Shown: positions 48,699 to 59,237, counted from the first letter of the stretch. The stretch is 64,000 bases of DNA from an uncultured Kordiimonas sp. (GCA_947503575.1 CANNDZ010000001.1:992001-1056000); one strand, 5' to 3'. A program made the numbers and translations. Notes: generated by a model from the letters alone, not told the origin.

Positions 48699-49865
48699 AT
48701 GTCTATTGAGTCGTATTTGGACAAACCTTTTTACTATAAAGTCCGCAAGGTAATCCGGTACATCGGTCTTTACGGCTTTTTGCGTACATTGCGGAAGATT
48801 GAAGCTCAGCTTCACATGACCAATGATAAGGGTTTTGATGGCAAAGTATGGATAAATCCCAAATGCAAGACACCGGTTTCTAATAAAAGGTCAGTCGGAA
48901 TAATTGGTGCAGGCAATTTTGCTTATACGCACATTGCTTATTTTCTGTGCGGAAAAGCACCCAATACCATACGCGGCGTTATGGACATCAAACCCGCATA
49001 TGCAAGATCGCTAGCCACAAAATACAAATCAGCATACGCCACAGTTGACGTGGAAGAGATAATTAACGATCCGAATATTGATCTAGTTTACATCGCGTCC
49101 AACCACGCCACACATACGCCGTACGCCATAATGGCGCTGGAAGCTGGCAAAGATGTACATATAGAAAAACCGCACGCCGTAACACTCGCGCAGCTTGAAG
49201 AGCTTAAACAAGCACTCGAGAAGTTTCCTGAAAGAAAAGTCTTTTTGGGCTTCAACCGACCTCGGTCAAGTCACTTTAAGAAGTTAAAGCAGGCAATGGC
49301 TAAAGAAAGCGGTGCCTCAATGATCAACTGGTTTGTTGCGGGACATGAAATCTCCGATGATCATTGGTATTTCTCAGAAGCTGAAGGTGGTCGTATTCTT
49401 GGCAACTTATGTCATTGGAGTGATCTAACGCTTGAACTGGTTGGATATGAAAATGCCTTTCCGTGCAGAATAGTGCCATGCTCGGCAAAGGGTGCCAAAT
49501 CTGATTTTGTTACGTCCATTGAATTTGCGGATGGCTCTACAGCAGCAATAACATTTTCCGCCAAAGGGCACACCTTTGAAGGTGTTCGTGAGGTGTTGCA
49601 TCTTCACAAGGGTAGTTTGTTGGCCGAAATCAAAGACTTTAAGTCACTGCTGTTGACACGTGGAATTTCTAGCAAGAAACACTTTAGTTGGATCCGTGAC
49701 CACGGGCACGAAAAGAATATCCTCAACAGTTATAACAATAGCCGGCAGGGCGCAGAGGGAAGCGGTTGTAGTCTCCCATATGTCGTGGCAACTGCGGAGC
49801 TATTTTTAGGTATCCGCGAGGCTCATCAAAGCGGCTGTGAGGTAACGGTTCACATAGATAAGTAA
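48699..49865 (+). CDS. Gfo/Idh/MocA family oxidoreductase
   Basis: NAD(P)-dependent oxidoreductase, 388 residues. An N-terminal extension of about 65 residues precedes the Rossmann domain (SVGIIGAGNFAYTHIAYFL). The catalytic motif is VHIEKPHAVT and the second domain holds GRILGNLCHWSDLTLEL. The arrangement resembles the C-terminal half of the bi-domain oxidoreductase at 52958, suggesting a duplicated role in the same sugar pathway. It follows a 268-base gap without visible genes, and its ribosome site is weak. Confidence 0.83.
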   Translation: MSIESYLDKPFYYKVRKVIRYIGLYGFLRTLRKIEAQLHMTNDKGFDGKVWINPKCKTPVSNKRSVGIIGAGNFAYTHIAYFLCGKAPNTIRGVMDIKPAYARSLATKYKSAYATVDVEEIINDPNIDLVYIASNHATHTPYAIMALEAGKDVHIEKPHAVTLAQLEELKQALEKFPERKVFLGFNRPRSSHFKKLKQAMAKESGASMINWFVAGHEISDDHWYFSEAEGGRILGNLCHWSDLTLELVGYENAFPCRIVPCSAKGAKSDFVTSIEFADGSTAAITFSAKGHTFEGVREVLHLHKGSLLAEIKDFKSLLLTRGISSKKHFSWIRDHGHEKNILNSYNNSRQGAEGSGCSLPYVVATAELFLGIREAHQSGCEVTVHIDK

Positions 49866-49906
49866 ATAGTTGGGCAGTGTATTGTATATAAATGTCGGAG
49901 AGAAGA

Positions 49907-51082
49907 ATGGTTGCTGTAATACGTTCCAATCGCTATTCGACGCTGTATATTTTATGCTCTCTCAGCATTTACTTGGCTCTACAAAGTATTGGGTATGCAG
50001 GCTTCGGGGGGATAGGTGAGCACACAAGTTTGACAGCTTTGCTTGTTTGGCCGTCTGTGTTTCTAGCTTTCCATCTCATCGCAAATGGAAAAAAATACGT
50101 CCAGAGCTTCGTGAAATTAAATGTTCTAGATCTGGCCTTCCTGGCATTTCTATCGCTTCTAAGCCTCAAAGTAACGATTGCTTCGCAAAATGGATATTCG
50201 CAGCTGATAACTGACCCTCATGTCGTTGGAATCATACAAAACTCGATCTTTTATGTGGTTGGGCGAACGTGGGTTCCTCGAGGTAAAAACAAAATGCTGT
50301 TACTGGCATTTTTTGCGTGTTCTTCCTTGATGGCTGTCTTTGTTCGAAATACTGAGATCGGATCGAGCCTCGGAGCTGAGTACTACTTATACAACTATCA
50401 GGGCGTTGCGCTTGCCTATTTGATACTGACCTTTCTGGTTATGTTTGATTGCGCAAAAGCTATCCAGAATATCGTGTTCCTGATGGCGATCTTTACCTTA
50501 TTCGTAAACGGTGCTCGCTCTGAACTGGTTGCGCTTATTGTGAGTTATGGTTTGCTGCAGCTACAATACTTGGGGCGCTTAAAAGGCTCACATTTGATCT
50601 TCTTTATGCTGATTATCCTGGCGATTATTTTCGTTTATGATATGCTGCAGACTTACTTTCCGTATAGTCGAATTTGGGGTCTTCTGAGCCTGGCAGGGGA
50701 CGATTCACTATATATTCGGGGTATTAATTATACAGAGGCTATTGATACAATATTCTTGCACCCTATTTGGGGTGACTACGGTAGTTATGTGCCTGGAACC
50801 TATGCGCACAACATTCTATCGGCTTGGGTTGATACCGGCATATTAGGCTTCGCGTTACTGGTTTTTTTGTATGTTTACGGGATTATGGTGATTGTCAGAA
50901 GGTTCCCGTATGATAGGCAGACTGCCAAATATGGGCTGTTGTTGATCTCACTCTTTTCAGGAGTTTTGCTGTTAATTGCTGCCAAGTTCTTTGTCTATCC
51001 ACTTACCGGTTTGGTTGTAGGACTTATTCGTTCGCTCGAAAATCAGAAAGCCAATTATCAAGGCAGAACTCTGTATAATTGA
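49907..51082 (+). CDS. O-antigen/EPS polymerase, Wzy-like
   Basis: Integral membrane protein of about 391 residues with about 10-11 hydrophobic helices and a longer periplasmic loop near residue 270-310 (YTEAIDTIFLHPIWGDYGSYVPGTYAHN), typical of Wzy/WaaL-like proteins. In a Wzx/Wzy locus it would polymerise the flipped repeat units in the periplasm. The ATG at 49907 has GGAG at six bases; an in-frame ATG five codons upstream is inside that site. Ligase function is the alternative. Confidence 0.8.
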   Translation: MVAVIRSNRYSTLYILCSLSIYLALQSIGYAGFGGIGEHTSLTALLVWPSVFLAFHLIANGKKYVQSFVKLNVLDLAFLAFLSLLSLKVTIASQNGYSQLITDPHVVGIIQNSIFYVVGRTWVPRGKNKMLLLAFFACSSLMAVFVRNTEIGSSLGAEYYLYNYQGVALAYLILTFLVMFDCAKAIQNIVFLMAIFTLFVNGARSELVALIVSYGLLQLQYLGRLKGSHLIFFMLIILAIIFVYDMLQTYFPYSRIWGLLSLAGDDSLYIRGINYTEAIDTIFLHPIWGDYGSYVPGTYAHNILSAWVDTGILGFALLVFLYVYGIMVIVRRFPYDRQTAKYGLLLISLFSGVLLLIAAKFFVYPLTGLVVGLIRSLENQKANYQGRTLYN

Positions 51083-51321
51083 ACTGCGCTGCGAGCCAAA
51101 AGTTTGCGGAAAAAGTTGTTGTTCGAAACGTGTTTGGTACGCATAGTAAGCTGCAGGTACATGTGACATTTTCTATGTGTCTCCGGAGTGACTTAATCAA
51201 ATCTTATCAACACCCAAAACATATCTGGCAAGCTTAGAGTTAGCGCTTCATTATGTTAGTAAATCTACCACGATTTGCTTGAAGAATTGTTAGTTCCAGC
51301 AAAGTAGAAGAAAGAAATAGA

Positions 51322-52737
51322 ATGACTTTAATGGTTTATGAGTTAAACGAGGTACCCAAAAAACTATTCAACTTCTATGCAGATACGTTTCCTAAGTCCG
51401 CTTTCGCTACTCTCCGTAATAACAGTCGACTCTTTGAAACCGAGACAGCGGACGTTGGCGCTCTCTCGCCTTGGATCACCTGGCCCACAATGCATCGTGG
51501 TGTTTCGAACATTGAACACGAAATCTCTGACTTGGGACAGGATTTATCAAAAGTTAACGCTGAATTTCCAAACATATTCAACGTTCTGGCGGAAAATAAT
51601 GTGAAAGTAGGGGTGTTTGGCTCACTTCAGTCTTATCCACTTCCCGATAATCTAGACGGATTTGACTTTTACGTTCCGGATACATTCGCAGCCGGAAGCG
51701 AATGCTACCCTGAGCAGTTAAGTGATTTTCAGTCGTTCAATTTATCTATGGTTCGCGCAAATGGCAGAAACGTTTCAAAAGGCGTCGCGATTAAAGATGC
51801 GGGTAGATTTGTTGCCAATGCAGGCCGGTTAGGACTTACCTTTAAAACCTTTAACAATCTTGCGAAGCAGGTCGTGACCGAACAAGTCAAGAAGGACCGT
51901 GTTGTTAGGCGCCGCAGCTCTCAGGCGGAAATTGCCTTTGATATTTTTTATAAACAGTTAGTGGATACTAAGCCAGATATCGCCTTCTTTTTCACTAACC
52001 ACGTTGCTTCTGCTATGCATCGATATTGGCCCACCATTTTCCCAGGTGATTATCCGGAAGGTAAATTTGAAAAAGACTGGTGTATGCGATGGCAAGGCGA
52101 AATACCGCACGCGGTTAAAGTGGCAAATTATCAGTTAGAGCAATTAATTACCCTTAGTAAGAAAACACGGTCTGAATTGCTGGTATGCTCCAGCATGGGT
52201 CAGGGTGCGGTTGAGGATGTTACGCCGATATCAAAACAAGTGTTAATTACAAGAGTGAAAAGTCTTTTGAGCTATTTAGGCATAGGTGAAGATGAATGGG
52301 AGCCGCGTCTTAGCATGGCTCCAAGAGTAGTGATCAAGCCAAAAACATCTTCCCTAATCAAGAAGTTGGAACGCTTGGAGAATATCAAAGTTAATGAGAA
52401 GAAAGTTAACTTCCACGTCACGTCAACCAATGATGTACGGTTTGACCTTGATTTGACCAATGTGGATACGCTGAGTGTGAGTGAAAACGGTGAAGATATA
52501 AGCGCTTCGGAAATTGGTATTGAAATTGTCGATCTACAGGATGCATCCGGATCCTATGCTTATCATATCCCACAAGGCATATTACTTCACTACCAGCCTG
52601 AGAAACCACTTAATGCAAAGGCTGGCACGAACTGGGATAAAGTAAGTGTTTTGGATTTCGCTCCATCATTGATCAAAAAATTCGAAGGTAGGGTGCCGGG
52701 CTATATGCAGGGCGAAAATATACTGTTTGCTGGGTAG
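51322..52737 (+). CDS. Alkaline-phosphatase-superfamily-like protein of the EPS locus
   Basis: A 471-residue protein with no confident family match. LSPWITWPTMHRGVSN near residues 50-65 resembles the nucleophile Thr segment of nucleotide pyrophosphatase/phosphodiesterase-type proteins. FFFTNHVASAMHRYWP and ELLVCSSMGQGAVED occupy the places of later metal ligands, the last with GQG instead of the usual DHG. It has no signal peptide. It might transfer or remove a phosphate-containing substituent, or be a degenerate member. It lies between the polymerase and the bi-domain oxidoreductase, with gaps of 239 and 220 bases that hold nothing I can recognise. Confidence 0.6.
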   Translation: MTLMVYELNEVPKKLFNFYADTFPKSAFATLRNNSRLFETETADVGALSPWITWPTMHRGVSNIEHEISDLGQDLSKVNAEFPNIFNVLAENNVKVGVFGSLQSYPLPDNLDGFDFYVPDTFAAGSECYPEQLSDFQSFNLSMVRANGRNVSKGVAIKDAGRFVANAGRLGLTFKTFNNLAKQVVTEQVKKDRVVRRRSSQAEIAFDIFYKQLVDTKPDIAFFFTNHVASAMHRYWPTIFPGDYPEGKFEKDWCMRWQGEIPHAVKVANYQLEQLITLSKKTRSELLVCSSMGQGAVEDVTPISKQVLITRVKSLLSYLGIGEDEWEPRLSMAPRVVIKPKTSSLIKKLERLENIKVNEKKVNFHVTSTNDVRFDLDLTNVDTLSVSENGEDISASEIGIEIVDLQDASGSYAYHIPQGILLHYQPEKPLNAKAGTNWDKVSVLDFAPSLIKKFEGRVPGYMQGENILFAG

Positions 52738-52957
52738 CCACTTTTTTTCAATAACTTGGCTGCGGTGTTGGCAGGTAATTATCGAAGATATTGTGAACTG
52801 GCGCTAACTGCTTCAGTTCTATTTAACGATTGAAGAGGCGTTACAACCCGTAACTGTCAATGTTACTTGACCTGTTTGTAGTTTATCTATCTAGGCTCTG
52901 CGGAGCTGGCAGTTCAGAGTGTTTGGATGAGCATTTTTTGATAAAGCTGTTAATTTT

Positions 52958-55102
52958 ATGAAGCAAGTTCTGCAAGATTTAGCCTCCGGAAAAACTATTG
53001 TAGCGGATGTACCGGTTCCAAATGTTCGCTCCGGTCATGTATTGATTCAAAGTCATGTTTCCCTTGTCTCGGCAGGTACTGAGCGCATGCTTGTAGACTT
53101 CGGACGTTCAGGCTACTTGGAGAAAGCGCGTCAGCAACCTGAAAAAGTAAAGATGGTGCTGGATAAAATCCGGACCGATGGGCTCCTGCCAACGATAGAC
53201 GCTGTTCGGTCGAAGCTCGATCAACCAATTCCCATGGGGTATTCCAATGTAGGGACCGTCGTTGAGGTTGGAGCAGGCGTGACAGAATTCAAGGTTGGCG
53301 ACCTTGTGGCCTCCAATGGAAATCATGCAGAGACCGTCTGTGTCCCCAAAAATCTATGTGCGAAAGTGCCGACAGGTATTGATGCTGAAGATGCTGCCTT
53401 TACGGTTATCGGTTCAATTGCCTTGCAAGGCATTCGCCTTGCCAGTCCAACTATGGGTGAGAGTTTCGTTGTAACGGGTTTGGGCCTTGTGGGCTTGATG
53501 ACCGTACAGCTTTTGCTGGCTCAGGGCTGCCGAGTATTAGGCATTGATTTTGATCAGCGAAAACTGGAACTGGCAAAGAGTTACGGCGCACAGGTTGTTG
53601 ACCTCAGCAAAGGTGAAAACCCCTTGGTTGCCGCTGAGAGTTTTTCACGCGGGCGCGGCGTTGATGGTGTGTTGCTGACCGCATCCACAAAAAGTAGTGA
53701 CCCGGTAAGTCAGGCAGCTACTATGTGCCGCAAGCGTGGCCGTATTGTTCTGGTCGGTGTTACTGGACTTGAACTGAATAGAGCGGACTTCTTCGAAAAA
53801 GAATTAAGCTTTCAGGTTTCTTGCTCATATGGGCCGGGTCGATATGACGAGAAATATGAACAAAAGGGGGATGATTACCCCATTGGCTTTGTGCGCTGGA
53901 CTGAGCAGCGCAATTTCGAGGCAGTTTTGGACCTTATGGCTTCGGGGAAACTAACACTCGACGCTCTGAAAAATAGAAAATTCTCCATTGAAAGCGCACC
54001 CGATGCCTATGATTTTCTTATGCATGACAAGAGTGCATTGGGCATTCTCTTAACGTATGACACCAAACAGCCAGCAAAAGACCGAAACGCTACAAAAACA
54101 GTCCAGTTGAAAGAACATGCGCCCGACAAGCTAAGTGCTAAGCCGACGCTGGGCGTAATAGGTGCAGGCAACTATCTTGGTCGTGTTCTATTGCCCGCTT
54201 TCTCGAAAACATCAGCAAGACTAAAGTCTATTGCTTCTTCTGGCGGCATATCAGGGACACACTACGGCAAAAAGCTTGGATTTGAGAGCTCAACAACGGA
54301 TAGCGAGACCATCTTTGATGATCCAGAGATCAATACTATTGTTGTGGGAACTCAGCATAACAGCCACGCGCACTTTACTCAGAAAGCCCTCAGAGCGGGG
54401 AAGAGTGTATTTGTTGAAAAGCCATTGGCCCTTTCAAGAAGCGAGTTGAGCGAGATAAAAGACGCGTACGAAGAGGGGGCTTTAGTTGATGGCAAGGAGC
54501 CAATTCTTATGGTTGGCTTCAATCGCCGGTTTGCTCCTTTAATGAAAAAATTAAAGGCTGCTGTTCAGGCATCCAGCACACCAATGAGCATAGTATACAC
54601 GTGTAACGCCGGGCACTTACCGGCGGACAGCTGGGTGCAGGATATAGAGCGTGGTGGAGGCCGGATCGTTGGAGAGGCTTGTCACTTCATTGATATCGCG
54701 CGTTTTCTGGTGGGCGCTCAGATATCCAATGTGACAGCATCCTCAATGCGGACAAATTCAGAGGACTGTTTTGATACCGCTACGATTTCCGTAACTTTTG
54801 CTGATGGCTCAATGGCCACGATCCATTACTTCGCCAATGGTCACAAATCCTTCCCGAAAGAGCGCGTTGAAGTATTTCAGGCCGGGAACATCTTCATTTT
54901 GGATAATTTCCGCAAATTGAAGAGCTATGGCAGTTCGGCGGTAAAGGCATCTACAAGACAGCAGGACAAGGGGCAGACAGCTTGCTGCAAGAGCTTTATA
55001 GACGCCTTAGCTTCTGAAGGCCCATCACCTGTAGCCTTCGAAGAATTGATGGAGGTATCCGAAGCGACGATCAACGCTTGGGAACAGATAATAAGCTCGT
55101 AA
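52958..55102 (+). CDS. Bi-domain oxidoreductase: Zn-type dehydrogenase fused to Gfo/Idh/MocA
   Basis: A 714-residue fusion. Residues 1 to about 370 are a medium-chain alcohol-dehydrogenase-like domain (PIPMGYSNVGTVVEVGAGV, FVVTGLGLVGLMTVQLLLAQG). Residues from about 390 are a Gfo/Idh/MocA domain (LGVIGAGNYLGRVLLPAF, SVFVEKPLALSR, GGGRIVGEACHFIDIARFLVG). This fusion recurs in bacterial EPS clusters next to heparinase-like lyases and GT4 enzymes, exactly as here. Likely role: oxidation and reduction of a nucleotide or acidic sugar; the precise step is unknown. Confidence 0.87.
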   Translation: MKQVLQDLASGKTIVADVPVPNVRSGHVLIQSHVSLVSAGTERMLVDFGRSGYLEKARQQPEKVKMVLDKIRTDGLLPTIDAVRSKLDQPIPMGYSNVGTVVEVGAGVTEFKVGDLVASNGNHAETVCVPKNLCAKVPTGIDAEDAAFTVIGSIALQGIRLASPTMGESFVVTGLGLVGLMTVQLLLAQGCRVLGIDFDQRKLELAKSYGAQVVDLSKGENPLVAAESFSRGRGVDGVLLTASTKSSDPVSQAATMCRKRGRIVLVGVTGLELNRADFFEKELSFQVSCSYGPGRYDEKYEQKGDDYPIGFVRWTEQRNFEAVLDLMASGKLTLDALKNRKFSIESAPDAYDFLMHDKSALGILLTYDTKQPAKDRNATKTVQLKEHAPDKLSAKPTLGVIGAGNYLGRVLLPAFSKTSARLKSIASSGGISGTHYGKKLGFESSTTDSETIFDDPEINTIVVGTQHNSHAHFTQKALRAGKSVFVEKPLALSRSELSEIKDAYEEGALVDGKEPILMVGFNRRFAPLMKKLKAAVQASSTPMSIVYTCNAGHLPADSWVQDIERGGGRIVGEACHFIDIARFLVGAQISNVTASSMRTNSEDCFDTATISVTFADGSMATIHYFANGHKSFPKERVEVFQAGNIFILDNFRKLKSYGSSAVKASTRQQDKGQTACCKSFIDALASEGPSPVAFEELMEVSEATINAWEQIISS

Positions 55103-55117
55103 CCGTCGGGTAGACGT

Positions 55118-56713
55118 ATGAAACTTGGCGAAATACTCAAGTATTATAATACCATTAAATACTTACGGCCCGTACAGGTGCTCAGTAGGGTAAAGAGAAG
55201 CTTGCCGACTTTTCGCAAAAGAAGCCACACGCTTGATTTACCGCTGCGGACACCTGTCAATAAGGTCCAGCCGTACCTGAACAAACCAGCTTCATATTTG
55301 GGAAACGGCGAGTTTTCTTTTTTGAATCGCCGCGTAACAGTTTCGACCAAAGCAGATTGGAATGCCAGCGCCATACCAAAACTTTGGCTCTACAACCTGC
55401 ACTATCATGATTGCTTGTCCTCAAATACAACATCTTCAGTCATCAAAGAAGATTTGATCACCCGCTGGATGAATGACAATCCAATTGAGCAGGGCAATGG
55501 TTGGGAACCATATCCACTGTCTTTAAGGATTGTAAATTGGATCAAATGGTTTCTGAACGGCGGCGAACCAAGTGAGGCGGCTCTGGCTTCCTTGGCACGG
55601 CAGGTGGTTAGTCTTTCTGAGCAGATCGAATACCATCTTTTAGGGAACCACCTGTTTGCTAATACAAAAGCCGTTTTCTTCGCCGGGTGCTTTTTCCGCG
55701 GTAAAGAAGCCGATAAGTGGCTTGCATTGGCGCAACGACTTCTGGTTCAAGAAATTCCAGAACAGTTTCTGGCGGACGGGGGGCACTTTGAACTCAGTAC
55801 AACCTACCATGCGACTTTAACCGAGGACTTACTCGATATTATCAATATGGTGCTGTCCTATAACCTTGATATTCCCTCGGAGTGGAACAAAGCAGCGTCG
55901 AAGGCGCTGACATGGATGGACGTAATGACCCGCCCGGATGGCCTAGCGCCACTATTCAACGATGCAGCCTATGGGGTCAGCCCGGACTTCGAGCAGTTGA
56001 AAGCCTACGGCAATAAACTCGGACTACAGCCAGCTTCGCGGGAAACATCTGAGGCCATTATGGACTTGCCGGAGAGTGGCTATTTTCGTTTTGATGGCGC
56101 CAACTATAGCTTTTGGGGCGATGCTGGCCAAATTGGGCCTGATTATATTCCCGGTCATGCCCATTGCGACATGCTTGGTTTTGAGCTTTACGCAAAAGGC
56201 AAGCCGGTAGTTGTCGATACAGGAACGTCCACTTATGAACTGTGCGCGCGCCGGCACCATGAACGATCGACCGCTGCTCATAATACTGTGCAGGTTGGAG
56301 CACATGAGCAAAGTGAGATATGGAGCGCTTTCCGGGTGGCGCGTCGCGCGAGGATTGTCTCGCGCAAGCATGATCAAAAATCTATGGTCGCGACCTGCCG
56401 TTACTTTGGCAGAAAAAGCTTAACCCATACGCGGCGATTTGTTTTTAATCACCATAGGATAACATTGGAAGACATCATTGAAGGACGCGATGCAGACAGC
56501 GTGTCAATCGCCCGTTTCCATATGCACCCTGACGTTACCCCTGTCCTAGACGGCGACAGTGTGATCGCGGACGATTTGGAATTTAACTTTTCGAATGCAA
56601 CCAAAATAGTGGTAGCAGATTATTATTATTCTCCTGAATTCAACAAGTTACGTCTTGCCCAGGCAATAGAAGTTGAATTTGAAAACACCTTAATCACAGA
56701 CATTCGATTATGA
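55118..56713 (+). CDS. Heparinase II/III-family (alginate-lyase-like) protein
   Basis: A 531-residue protein with an N-terminal (alpha/alpha) toroid (NPIEQGNGWEPYPLSLRIVNWIKWF, HLLGNHLFANTKAVFFAG, HFELSTTYHATLTED) and a C-terminal beta-sandwich (IPGHAHCDMLGFELYAKGKPVVVDTGTS). The Tyr/His residues there match the catalytic region of the family. No signal peptide is visible, although the family usually acts in the periplasm. Its partner genes suggest trimming or remodelling of the uronic-acid-containing polymer. Its stop overlaps the GT4 start by four bases. Confidence 0.85.
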   Translation: MKLGEILKYYNTIKYLRPVQVLSRVKRSLPTFRKRSHTLDLPLRTPVNKVQPYLNKPASYLGNGEFSFLNRRVTVSTKADWNASAIPKLWLYNLHYHDCLSSNTTSSVIKEDLITRWMNDNPIEQGNGWEPYPLSLRIVNWIKWFLNGGEPSEAALASLARQVVSLSEQIEYHLLGNHLFANTKAVFFAGCFFRGKEADKWLALAQRLLVQEIPEQFLADGGHFELSTTYHATLTEDLLDIINMVLSYNLDIPSEWNKAASKALTWMDVMTRPDGLAPLFNDAAYGVSPDFEQLKAYGNKLGLQPASRETSEAIMDLPESGYFRFDGANYSFWGDAGQIGPDYIPGHAHCDMLGFELYAKGKPVVVDTGTSTYELCARRHHERSTAAHNTVQVGAHEQSEIWSAFRVARRARIVSRKHDQKSMVATCRYFGRKSLTHTRRFVFNHHRITLEDIIEGRDADSVSIARFHMHPDVTPVLDGDSVIADDLEFNFSNATKIVVADYYYSPEFNKLRLAQAIEVEFENTLITDIRL

Positions 56714-57939
56714 AGATCCTGTTTATTACAGACAACTTCCCACCGGAAGTTAATGCGCCGGCCTCTCGTACGTATGAGCATTGCATTGAGTGGGTAAAAG
56801 AAGGGGCGGACGTGACAGTCTTGACCTGCGCTCCCAATTTTCCGCAAGGGGTCGTGTTTGAAGGATACAAAAATAGCCCTTACCAAATTGAAATGGTGGA
56901 AGGTATCAAGGTTATAAGAGTTTGGAGTTATATCGCTGCAAATGCTGGTTTCGCAAAGCGTATTCTTGATTATATCAGTTTTGCCTTTATGGCTTTCTGG
57001 GCAGGGTTATTTGAAAAAGCTGATGTTATAGTAGCAACGTCGCCGCAGTTTTTTACAACATTTACTGGGTTCTCTCTGTCACTGATAAAGCGGCGCCCCT
57101 GGGTGTTCGAGTTGAGAGATTTGTGGCCTGAGTCAATTGTAACGGTCGGGGCGATGGATAAAGGCCTCGCCATAAGGTTTCTGGAAAAAATCGAGCGATT
57201 TATGTATCGCCATGCCGACATGATAGTTGCGGTAACGGATGCGTTTAAGGCTCGGCTAGTTGATTATGGAATTGACCCGGCGAAAATCTCTGTCGTTACC
57301 AACGGTGTTGACCCGACGCTTTTTCCTCCTCTCGAAAGGAACACTGCTTTAAGGCAGCAGCTTGGTATCGAAGATAAGTTTGTAATCGGCTATATCGGCA
57401 CTCACGGTATGGCCCATTCACTGGAATTTATTGTCGGTGCAATGGCAGAATTGAAAGATCGAACTATTCATTTGCAGTGTGTTGGCGATGGTGCTCGCAA
57501 GGCCGCAATCGTGGAAAAAGCAAGTGACCTTGGCGTAACCAATGTCAGCTTTTTAGACCCGGTGCCTAAGAGTGAAGTCAGCCAGTATATTGCTGCACTC
57601 GACGCTGTCCTTGTGCCGCTGAGAAAGTCAGATACCTTCAAGACCGTTATACCATCCAAGATATTTGAAGCTGCTTGTATGAGAAAACCGATATTACTTG
57701 GTGTGGATGGTCAGGCTCGCGAAATCATTGAGCAGTTTGAAGCGGGACTCTTTTTTGAGCCGGAAGATCGGGAATCTTTTTTAACCAGCCTGAAGCGGCT
57801 TTCTGATGATAGTATGCTTTGCGAAAGGCTTTCCGAGGGCGGTAAAAAGTTGGCTGAGGCCTATGACCGACGCTCACTTGCGATGAAAATGAAACAGCAA
57901 CTGGTTTCATTGAGTGAAAGGAAATTGTCTCGGCGCTAA
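56710..57939 (+). CDS. Glycosyltransferase family 4 (WbuB-like)
   Basis: A 409-residue GT-B transferase resembling WbuB/WcaI-type enzymes. N-terminal ILFITDNFPPEVNAPASRTYEH, then VFELRDLWPESIV (the DLWPES signature), VTNGVDPTLFPP, and VIPSKIFEAACMRKPILLGVDGQ. It is coupled to the heparinase-like gene by an ATGA overlap. The DLWPE group often transfers N-acetylated fucosamine or related sugars to lipid-linked GlcNAc-type acceptors; here the donor could be one of the uronic acids made by the locus. Confidence 0.88.
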   Translation: MKILFITDNFPPEVNAPASRTYEHCIEWVKEGADVTVLTCAPNFPQGVVFEGYKNSPYQIEMVEGIKVIRVWSYIAANAGFAKRILDYISFAFMAFWAGLFEKADVIVATSPQFFTTFTGFSLSLIKRRPWVFELRDLWPESIVTVGAMDKGLAIRFLEKIERFMYRHADMIVAVTDAFKARLVDYGIDPAKISVVTNGVDPTLFPPLERNTALRQQLGIEDKFVIGYIGTHGMAHSLEFIVGAMAELKDRTIHLQCVGDGARKAAIVEKASDLGVTNVSFLDPVPKSEVSQYIAALDAVLVPLRKSDTFKTVIPSKIFEAACMRKPILLGVDGQAREIIEQFEAGLFFEPEDRESFLTSLKRLSDDSMLCERLSEGGKKLAEAYDRRSLAMKMKQQLVSLSERKLSRR

Positions 57940-57998
57940 TTGCCAGTTACTGGCTTGGTGGTTGGGCGGAAATAACGCACTTTATACAGCGCTACTTG

Positions 57999-59237
57999 TT
58001 ACCTCCAGATACCACGCGTGTCGATTACCACCTTTTCAGAGCGGCTCTTTGCTGGAACTCTTTTGAACTCTCGGTGGTCAACAAGCAGTAAGATAATATC
58101 GGCTTGTTCCAAAGCGTTTGTCAAATCAGTTAACTGCACTTCGGTATCTGAAAGCGCTTTTGGCAACCCAACAATATTTGGCTCTACAGCGAGGACCTTG
58201 CACTCCAGTTCATTGGCCAAGCGGACCGTAATGTCGAGCGCAGGACTTGACCGTAGATCATCAATATCGGCTTTAAAGGCAAGACCCAAACAGGCCACGA
58301 TCGGGTCTTTAAAGCGTGAGACCGCTTTCTTGACTTTGTTGATCACCGTTTCAGGCTTGCTGTCATTCACCTCGCGAGCTGTGCGGATCAATTTTGCAGT
58401 CTGTGGCACCGCGTCCACGATGAACCATGGATCAACTGCTATACAGTGTCCGCCAACGCCTGGACCCGGCTGAAGTATATTAACGCGCGGATGTCGGTTC
58501 GCGAGCCGGATCAGCTCCCAAACATCAATATCAAGCTCATCAGAGATGAGGGACAGTTCGTTTGCAAAGGCGATGTTCACATCCCTGAAGGCATTTTCGC
58601 TCAGCTTCGCCATCTCTGCAGTGCGGGCGTTTGTGAGGAAACATTCACCACGGAGGAAGGTTTCGTAAAGGGCCTGAGCACGTTCCGCACAGGCTTCTGT
58701 CATGCCACCGATAATACGATCATTTTGCACCAGTTCGATTAGCACGCGTCCTGGCAAGACACGCTCCGGGCAGTGAGCCGCATAATAAGCTGTCCCGGCA
58801 CCGCCCACCTGCTTTAGGTCTGGCCGCTCGGCTTCAAGCCATTCAACCATTTTATCCGTTGCGCCAGGCGGAACTGTGGATTCGAGCACGATAAGGTTAC
58901 CGGGTCGGACGTAAGGCGCAATGGAGCGGGTTGCGGCCTCCACATAGCTGAGATCGGCCGCATGGTCCCCCTTGAAAGGTGTCGGAACAGCAATGACAAA
59001 GGCATTTGCTTCGGCCGGTTCTGTTTGCGCCTTGAGAGTTCCAGCAGACACAACGCCCTGCAGTAGGCCGTCCAAATCTACTTCAACAATATGCGCTTTG
59101 CCTGAGTTGATGGTCTCCACGGCATTTTTATTTACGTCTACACCCGTGACGCTAAGGCCGGCTTTGGCGAAAACCGCAGCTGTTGGCAAACCAATGTAGC
59201 CGAGCCCGACCACGCAAACGCTGTTAAAGGTATGCAT
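57999..59237 (-). CDS. wecC: UDP-N-acetyl-D-mannosamine dehydrogenase
   Basis: NAD-dependent oxidation of UDP-ManNAc to UDP-ManNAcA. About 412 residues: [40 protein letters not shown], catalytic Cys265 in [13 protein letters not shown], and [18 protein letters not shown]. Similarity to E. coli WecC is strong through the whole length. The frame opens with a TTG at 59240, and I take the ATG directly after it. It overlaps the wecB stop by 14 bases, so the pair is an operon. It converges on the GT4 gene; only a weak 5-bp hairpin lies between. Confidence 0.94.
   Translation of the reverse strand: MHTFNSVCVVGLGYIGLPTAAVFAKAGLSVTGVDVNKNAVETINSGKAHIVEVDLDGLLQGVVSAGTLKAQTEPAEANAFVIAVPTPFKGDHAADLSYVEAATRSIAPYVRPGNLIVLESTVPPGATDKMVEWLEAERPDLKQVGGAGTAYYAAHCPERVLPGRVLIELVQNDRIIGGMTEACAERAQALYETFLRGECFLTNARTAEMAKLSENAFRDVNIAFANELSLISDELDIDVWELIRLANRHPRVNILQPGPGVGGHCIAVDPWFIVDAVPQTAKLIRTAREVNDSKPETVINKVKKAVSRFKDPIVACLGLAFKADIDDLRSSPALDITVRLANELECKVLAVEPNIVGLPKALSDTEVQLTDLTNALEQADIILLLVDHREFKRVPAKSRSEKVVIDTRGIWR

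Noticed and set aside
57942-57954. Terminator between the GT4 and wecC genes
   Set aside because: The hairpin GCCAG-TTA-CTGGC has only five pairs and no T run on either strand.
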